Of a DNA stretch of 24,272 nt, positions 20,540-24,272 are shown piece by piece. Source of the DNA: a virus. Each line of letters begins with the position of its first letter. The stretch's first letter is position 1. Location of the stretch: positions 1-24,272 of the IMG/VR virus record IMGVR_UViG_3300033994_001170. The stretch is one strand, 5' to 3'. The position numbers and the translations under genes are program-made. Below the pieces are notes generated by a model. It saw only the letters and a program-made list of their open reading frames with translations, did not search any database and was not told the origin of the DNA.

Positions 20540-21841
20540 ATGAGAGTTAATATAGATATATCACAAATACAAAGGGTTGTTCAGATGTTGGTTGAGGAAG
20601 AAGGACAAGAGAGTGTTGTTATAACACCTGAGCAATATATTAATTTTTTAAAGTTTACTAATTATAACGGTAAATTGGTTCAAAATATGAAACAATTCAG
20701 AGGTAAACGAATTGTTATTGATGGTGATTTAAGTCTGAGAAATACGGATGCTAATAACATTACAAATATCACAGTTAATGGTGGTTTAGATTTATCATAT
20801 ACACTAGTTAATTCTATTGAGGGTCTTATATACAATAATATTTCAACATATGGGACACCGTATCAAAAAATTCAAATCAAAAAACAAAGACAGATTGAAT
20901 TAGCCAAACAAAACGATTTACGACAAGAGGACGAATGGAATTTAGAAACTGCAACAAGTGATATTGCGATTACCGCAAATGTTTTATTTGAGTTTCTGAC
21001 TTCATCTTCTGGTCTTTATGAAGCTAAAGAACCTAATCATGATGCTAGGTTACAACAACTTTACGCTGAAAAAGAAAGAATGGAAGAAATTGAAAGAAAA
21101 ACGGAAGATAATGAAAATCTGATGGATTTAGAGGCGGTTGAAGAAGAAATTGAATACCTTGAACTAAGAATTGACGTATATAACTTGGTTTACGCCTACA
21201 AATATTATAATATGAGAGTTTTCTATGTGTTAACTGGCGACTTAGAAGAATCAAAAGAAAGATGGGCGGTTGGTGATAATTACGACACCCACATGTCAGC
21301 GTATGAAAAAATTGATGAATTAATCGATGATATTGGAATAAAAGGTTTTAATCAAAGTTTTGTTGAAGATTATATTGATGTTGAAGAACTTAAGGAAACT
21401 TTCAGAGAAGATGAAGAAAGTAATGTTAGAGAAAACCTTGAAGATTTTTTTAATGAGGAAGATTTTGAATATTCAGACCCAGCAGTTCAAGAAAGAATTG
21501 ATGAGATTAATAAAATGTTGGAAGATTCTGAGAACTTATCACAAGAACAATATGACGAATTAAATGAAGAGTTGGATGAATTAAAAGATAGTGATAAAAC
21601 TATTCCTGAAGATTTAATTGAGGATAAGGTTGAAGATTTAGTTAATGATTTGGTTGATGACCCTATGACCACAATTCAAAATTATGGTTTGGAAATTGAG
21701 AATTATATAGACACACAAGGATTCAAAGAAGGATTACTTCGTTCTGATGGTATCGGTCACACATTGAACACTTACGATGGTGAATACGATACTATTGAAT
21801 TTAATGATGAAACATATTACATTTTACAAACAGAAGGGTAA
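20540..21841 (+). CDS. Large acidic leader-type protein, LRR-like start and coiled-coil
   Basis: The 433-residue protein starts MRVNIDISQIQRVVQMLVEEEGQ. This is an amphipathic helix with LVE at 17-19 that could be a prohead-protease site and that resembles the DIS....R start of the 13591 protein. Residues about 45-95 have repeat-like strands (KRIVIDGDLSLRNTDANNITNITVNGGLDLSYTLVNSIEGL) of the kind seen in leucine-rich-repeat or pentapeptide-like solenoids. Residues about 165-215 are a charged coiled coil (ARLQQLYAEKERMEEIERKTEDNENLMDLEAVEEEIEYLELRI). From about 245 on it is extremely acidic, with many E/D blocks. No catalytic motif recognised. The design and promoter suggest a virion-associated or host-interacting protein. 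Confidence 0.75.
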   Translation: MRVNIDISQIQRVVQMLVEEEGQESVVITPEQYINFLKFTNYNGKLVQNMKQFRGKRIVIDGDLSLRNTDANNITNITVNGGLDLSYTLVNSIEGLIYNNISTYGTPYQKIQIKKQRQIELAKQNDLRQEDEWNLETATSDIAITANVLFEFLTSSSGLYEAKEPNHDARLQQLYAEKERMEEIERKTEDNENLMDLEAVEEEIEYLELRIDVYNLVYAYKYYNMRVFYVLTGDLEESKERWAVGDNYDTHMSAYEKIDELIDDIGIKGFNQSFVEDYIDVEELKETFREDEESNVRENLEDFFNEEDFEYSDPAVQERIDEINKMLEDSENLSQEQYDELNEELDELKDSDKTIPEDLIEDKVEDLVNDLVDDPMTTIQNYGLEIENYIDTQGFKEGLLRSDGIGHTLNTYDGEYDTIEFNDETYYILQTEG

Positions 21842-21842
21842 A

Positions 21843-22604
21843 ATGGAAACCAAATCAAGAAAAAGAAGAACAAAAAAAAATAATCATTTCAGATTAACGA
21901 CAGACTGGTTATTAACAGAACCAATTGACTACGAACACAAATATTATATGTTGATGGACTTTTTAAAGTTCTGTGACGATAAGATTGAGAAGTTTGAGTT
22001 ATACCCCTTATTTAGTGAAATGTCATTACACTTGGCTAATCTACAAGTGATGTCTTCGGAATTCAAATACATCATAGTTAACAAAAAATTTGAAGTCATT
22101 GATGATGAAATACTAATCAATGAACTTAAATTTACACCAATCCCAAAGTTAGGTGATGATGAGTTGGAGGAACTAAATAAGGTTCTAAAATATGCCGGAC
22201 CAAAGTTTTTTGAATACTTTAATGTCATCAAAGCTCTTTGGACATTAACATACGATTCAGTTTCAATCAAACATACCAACGAAAACAAGAAACAGGATTT
22301 AGAAAGAGGTTACTTTTTTACACTTAATGGGAACAACAAAAGGATTTGGAAGTATACAACTGGTGGTATTGATACGGTTAAACACGACAGTAAATTTGCG
22401 GTTCAGTTAATATTTGATGGGGAAAGTAAAAAGGTAATCAGAACAATATTAAATGAATTAACTCAAGATATAAGTTTACCTATTTTTGAATTAATGTCTT
22501 CCAACGACCTACCATTTGAAAATACACTCCTACCAATCTTTAAAAGAAAGGTATTAAGTTACATAGTTCAGAAAAAAACAATTGTAAATCTAAAGAAAAA
22601 TTAA
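21843..22604 (+). CDS. Protein of unknown function with basic N-terminus
   Basis: The 253-residue protein starts METKSRKRRTKKNNHFRLTTDWLLTEPIDYEHKYYMLMDFLKFCDD: a highly basic first 15 residues, then a helical domain (YMLMDFLKFCDDKIEKFELYPLFSEMSLHLANLQVM). Later segments are FEYFNVIKALWTLTYDSVSIKHT and KFAVQLIFDGESKKVIRTILNEL. It has no signal peptide or transmembrane span. I chose the ATG at 21843, one base after the previous stop, over an in-frame ATG 66 bases upstream that would overlap that gene heavily. It is co-transcribed with the 20540 gene. No family recognised. Confidence 0.72.
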   Translation: METKSRKRRTKKNNHFRLTTDWLLTEPIDYEHKYYMLMDFLKFCDDKIEKFELYPLFSEMSLHLANLQVMSSEFKYIIVNKKFEVIDDEILINELKFTPIPKLGDDELEELNKVLKYAGPKFFEYFNVIKALWTLTYDSVSIKHTNENKKQDLERGYFFTLNGNNKRIWKYTTGGIDTVKHDSKFAVQLIFDGESKKVIRTILNELTQDISLPIFELMSSNDLPFENTLLPIFKRKVLSYIVQKKTIVNLKKN

Positions 22605-22612
22605 TACTTTTG
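22605..22612 (+). promoter_or_regulatory. Host-type -7 element TACTTTTG
   Basis: TACTTTTG fits TAnnTTTG and stands four bases before the ATG at 22617, directly after the previous stop. TTG at 22582-22584 occupies the -33 position. It starts the four-gene unit 22617-24005. Confidence 0.65.
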
Positions 22613-22616
22613 TAAT

Positions 22617-22778
22617 ATGGGATTCAACAAAAAAATAATAGGGGAAGAACAAATTAAAAATTTAGAAAAAGATTTAACTATTATTAATCACTATCTCAAA
22701 GCTGATTCCATCATTTTCACAAATAACGACGTTGCTAAAAAATTTAAAGAGTATGAGAAACAATATAGACCTGAATGA
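22617..22778 (+). CDS. Small helical protein of unknown function
   Basis: The 53-residue frame follows a host-type promoter by four bases. The protein (MGFNKKIIGEEQIKNLEKDL, then TIINHYLKADSIIFTNNDVAKKFKEYEKQYRPE) is charged and mostly helical. Its end overlaps the start of the winged-helix-like gene by 26 bases. The start is supported by the promoter; no family recognised. Confidence 0.6.
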   Translation: MGFNKKIIGEEQIKNLEKDLTIINHYLKADSIIFTNNDVAKKFKEYEKQYRPE

Positions 22779-22953
22779 AGTTCTGTTAAGAAAACTTGAA
22801 AAACCAGTTCATATCAATTACATTTGTGATTATATCCTACGAGTTGGAATCGATGAAACAAGAAAACGAATTGAAAAACTTGTAAGTGAGGGTATACTTG
22901 AAGAAAGTAAATATGGAAAAGAATATTATGTCAGAACAAAAAGAAATGGTTAA
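22753..22953 (+). CDS. Small winged-helix-like DNA-binding protein
   Basis: The 66-residue protein reads MRNNIDLNEVLLRKLEKPVH, then INYICDYILRVGIDETRKRIEKLVSEGILEESKYGKEYYVRTKRNG. The succession of helix, helix, recognition helix (DETRKRIEKLVSEG) and wing (ILEESKYGKEYYVRT) matches small winged helix-turn-helix proteins that regulate transcription or bind DNA. I chose the ATG at 22753 over a TTG seven codons upstream. It overlaps both the gene before it and the DUF3310 gene after it, so the cluster is compact. The target is unknown. Confidence 0.65.
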   Translation: MRNNIDLNEVLLRKLEKPVHINYICDYILRVGIDETRKRIEKLVSEGILEESKYGKEYYVRTKRNG

Positions 22954-23155
22954 TCATCCATCACACTATGGTGGTGAGGATAATCCATATGAAGCAATCA
23001 AGGTCATTGATGCTTGGGGTTTAGATAAAGATTTTTATTTGGGTAATGCGGTCAAATACCTATCACGAGCTGGTAAGAAAGACAACGTAGTTCAGGACTT
23101 GAAGAAAGCGATATGGTATATTGAAAAAAAGATAGAAAAATTACAGAATGATTGA
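22928..23155 (+). CDS. DUF3310 (SaV-like) phage protein
   Basis: The 75-residue protein has the DUF3310 signature: VNHPSHYGG (8-16), YEAIKVIDAWGLDKDFYLGNAVKYLSRAGKKDN and DLKKAIWYIEKKIEKL. This family is almost confined to phages and is often described as a nucleotide-kinase-like protein. I chose the ATG at 22928, which gives the usual short lead before NHPxHY; upstream in-frame GTG and ATG starts lie deep inside the winged-helix gene. Its end overlaps the methyltransferase gene by eight bases. Confidence 0.92.
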   Translation: MSEQKEMVNHPSHYGGEDNPYEAIKVIDAWGLDKDFYLGNAVKYLSRAGKKDNVVQDLKKAIWYIEKKIEKLQND

Positions 23156-24005
23156 GAATTATATTAACAGAGTCCTGAATGGTGATACCATTGAGGTGAT
23201 GAGTGAGATGCCTGAAGGTTGGGTTGACTTGATTGTAACATCACCACCTTATAATGTAGGTATCCAATACGACACACATAACGATGAGATTGTTATGGAT
23301 GAATATTGGGTGTGGTCTGAAAAATGGTTAACGGAAGCGTATCGTTTACTTAAAGACGATGGAAGAATGGCTATTAACATACCATATGAAGTTAATGTAC
23401 AAGCTCGTGGTGGTAGAGTATTCTTCGCTTCAGAATTATATCAGGTAATGAAGAAAGTTGGGTTTAAGTTCTACGGTATTGTGGACCTTGAAGAAGACTC
23501 ACCACATAGAAGTAAAACAACTGCTTGGGGTTCTTGGATGAGTCCATCCGCACCTTATATCTACAACCCAAAAGAATGTGTCATCTTGGCTTATAAAAAA
23601 GTTCATATCAAGAAGGTTAAAGGTGAACCACAATGGAAGGGTGAACCTTATCTAACTGAAGAAGGAAAGAACAAAGTTGCTTATTCCGAACAAGATAAAA
23701 AAGAGTTTATGGAATTGGTATTTGGACAATGGAAATACTTTGCCGATACTCGTTCATTAACAAAGGCAACGTTCTCTATGGATATTCCTGAAAAGGCAAT
23801 TAAGATATTATCATATAGAAACGATGTAGTGTTAGACCCGTTCAATGGTTCAGGAACCAGTTGTGTAGCCGCAGTTGTTCATGATAGACGATGGGTTGGT
23901 ATTGAATTGAGTGAAAAATATTGTGAAATTGCAAAACAACGAATACAAAGTTTTGTAGACCAAAAGAGTCAACAAAAATTAGAATTTGAAAATGGGGGTC
24001 AATGA
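23148..24005 (+). CDS. Beta-class DNA methyltransferase (N4-cytosine or N6-adenine)
   Basis: The 285-residue enzyme has the permuted beta-class order. Catalytic motif IV TSPPYNVG is at 31-38 and the SAM-binding motif I DPFNGSGTSCVAA comes near the C-terminus (about 230-242), followed by WVGIELSEKYCEIAKQRI. A T/SPPY motif is common in N4-cytosine methylases but also occurs in adenine methylases, so the base is undecided. The long middle part (residues 100-210) would carry target recognition. No restriction enzyme gene is adjacent, so it may protect phage DNA. It is the last gene of the 22617 unit, and its stop lies within a strong terminator stem. Confidence 0.92.
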   Translation: MIENYINRVLNGDTIEVMSEMPEGWVDLIVTSPPYNVGIQYDTHNDEIVMDEYWVWSEKWLTEAYRLLKDDGRMAINIPYEVNVQARGGRVFFASELYQVMKKVGFKFYGIVDLEEDSPHRSKTTAWGSWMSPSAPYIYNPKECVILAYKKVHIKKVKGEPQWKGEPYLTEEGKNKVAYSEQDKKEFMELVFGQWKYFADTRSLTKATFSMDIPEKAIKILSYRNDVVLDPFNGSGTSCVAAVVHDRRWVGIELSEKYCEIAKQRIQSFVDQKSQQKLEFENGGQ

Positions 24006-24016
24006 CCTCCATTTTT
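23991..24016 (+). terminator. Rho-independent terminator overlapping methyltransferase stop
   Basis: AATGGGGGTC (23991-24000) pairs with GACCTCCATT (24004-24013), ten pairs with one G-T, loop AAT, followed by T's to 24016. The stem includes the last codons and the TGA of the methyltransferase. Confidence 0.9.
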
Positions 24017-24028
24017 CATTTATTGATA

Positions 24029-24035
24029 TATTTAT
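24029..24035 (+). promoter_or_regulatory. TATTTAT element before 24050 gene
   Basis: TATTTAT ends 14 bases before the ATG at 24050. TTATTGATATATTTATTATAAAA here is nearly identical to the sequence before the 10559 gene. It follows directly after a terminator, as expected for a promoter. Confidence 0.6.
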
Positions 24036-24049
24036 TATAAAATATTGTT

Positions 24050-24272
24050 ATGAAAAATTCGGAAGTTGTTAAATTTTTATTAGAAACCCAAACTCAGTTC
24101 AGAGTGTTACACTGGCAAACAAAATCACTATCAAGACATAAGGCGTATGGTAAAACATATAGTTCACTTGATGATTTAATTGATAAGTTTGTTGAAGTTT
24201 GTATGGGTAAACACGGAAGACCTAGTTTTACAGGTGGTTATAGTTTAGGTGGTAGTGATATTGAAGAACTTG
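24050..24272 (+). CDS. DUF5856/Dps-like four-helix protein, 3' end outside window
   Basis: Only the first 74 residues are visible. KNSEVVKFLLETQTQFRVLHWQTKSLSRHKAYGK (2-35) followed by SLDDLIDKFVEVCMGKHGRP resembles Dps/ferritin-like helices, with 'lHWqt.s...H.ay..ly..ld...D.f.E' spacing of H, H, D and E residues that could bind iron. Phage proteins of this kind are grouped as DUF5856. It has its own TATTTAT promoter after a terminator. The frame is open to the window edge. The identification rests on the N-terminal pattern only. Confidence 0.7.
   Translation, partial: MKNSEVVKFLLETQTQFRVLHWQTKSLSRHKAYGKTYSSLDDLIDKFVEVCMGKHGRPSFTGGYSLGGSDIEEL

Noticed and set aside
20596-21840. Reverse-strand and alternative-frame reading frames inside the acidic protein gene
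   Set aside because: They are compositional shadows of the repeated Glu/Asp codons, with no start signals or coherent protein pattern.
1-24272. CRISPR array or transposon
   Set aside because: No regularly spaced direct repeats, no transposase and no terminal repeats were found by eye.

Overview
The window looks like part of a tailed phage genome that infects a member of the Bacteroidota (Flavobacterium-like). It is AT-rich, densely packed and has many small genes. Six positions carry the Bacteroidota -7 promoter element TAnnTTTG, one of them with a perfect TTTG-N19 partner. Start codons generally lack Shine-Dalgarno sequences, and one protein has a Bacteroidota-type signal peptide ending in FSQ. 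Phage hallmarks are DUF3310, DUF932, a free-standing GIY-YIG endonuclease, two DNA methyltransferases, a thioredoxin/glutaredoxin pair and several conserved phage proteins of unknown function. No capsid, tail or polymerase gene lies in the window, so the phage assignment is an inference, though a strong one.

Layout. (1) 1-8763 is one plus-strand carbohydrate operon: a tandem FkbM methyltransferase (open at the left edge), a short DegT-type aminotransferase, a left-handed beta-helix acyltransferase, a MaoC-type hydratase, three GT-A-like glycosyltransferases, and a 710-residue fusion of a GT4 enzyme with an autotransporter-heptosyltransferase-like enzyme carrying a four-cysteine iron-finger pattern. 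The mix of aminotransferase, hydratase, acyltransferase, methyltransferase and glycosyltransferases resembles the logic of anthrose/viosamine-type hydroxyacylamino-sugar pathways. (2) 8749-13669 mixes a small CxxC membrane protein, leader-bearing proteins that may be packaged in the virion, a Dam-type methylase, a structured non-coding stretch at about 9367-9449, and an exported protein under a near-ideal host promoter. (3) 13670-18252 is a plus-strand run: DUF932, a PcfJ-like protein, a small protein, the GIY-YIG endonuclease, thioredoxin, glutaredoxin and a conserved unknown. (4) 18249-20449 is a minus-strand block containing two unknown proteins and two cysteine-glycine microproteins. (5) 20540-24272 is again plus strand: a large acidic leader-type protein, an unknown protein, small proteins, DUF3310, a second DNA methyltransferase and the start of a Dps/ferritin-like DUF5856-type protein.

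Two layers of control are visible. Genes at 9535, 11950, 12321, 13670, 17725 and 22617 have host-type TAnnTTTG promoters. Genes at 8931, 10559, 13591(-), 16471, 20195(-), 20449(-), 20540 and 24050 instead have TATTTAT at a nearly fixed distance from the start codon (14-17 nt in six cases, 4 nt in two). This may be a phage-specific, possibly late, promoter. Five of these eight genes also encode a short N-terminal helix rich in I/L and E, reminiscent of T4-type capsid-targeting sequences. Together these suggest a regulon of capsid-packaged proteins, which is the most interesting idea in the window. Several starts were placed on an internal ATG rather than an upstream TTG/GTG, or moved from an ATG that overlaps the previous gene.
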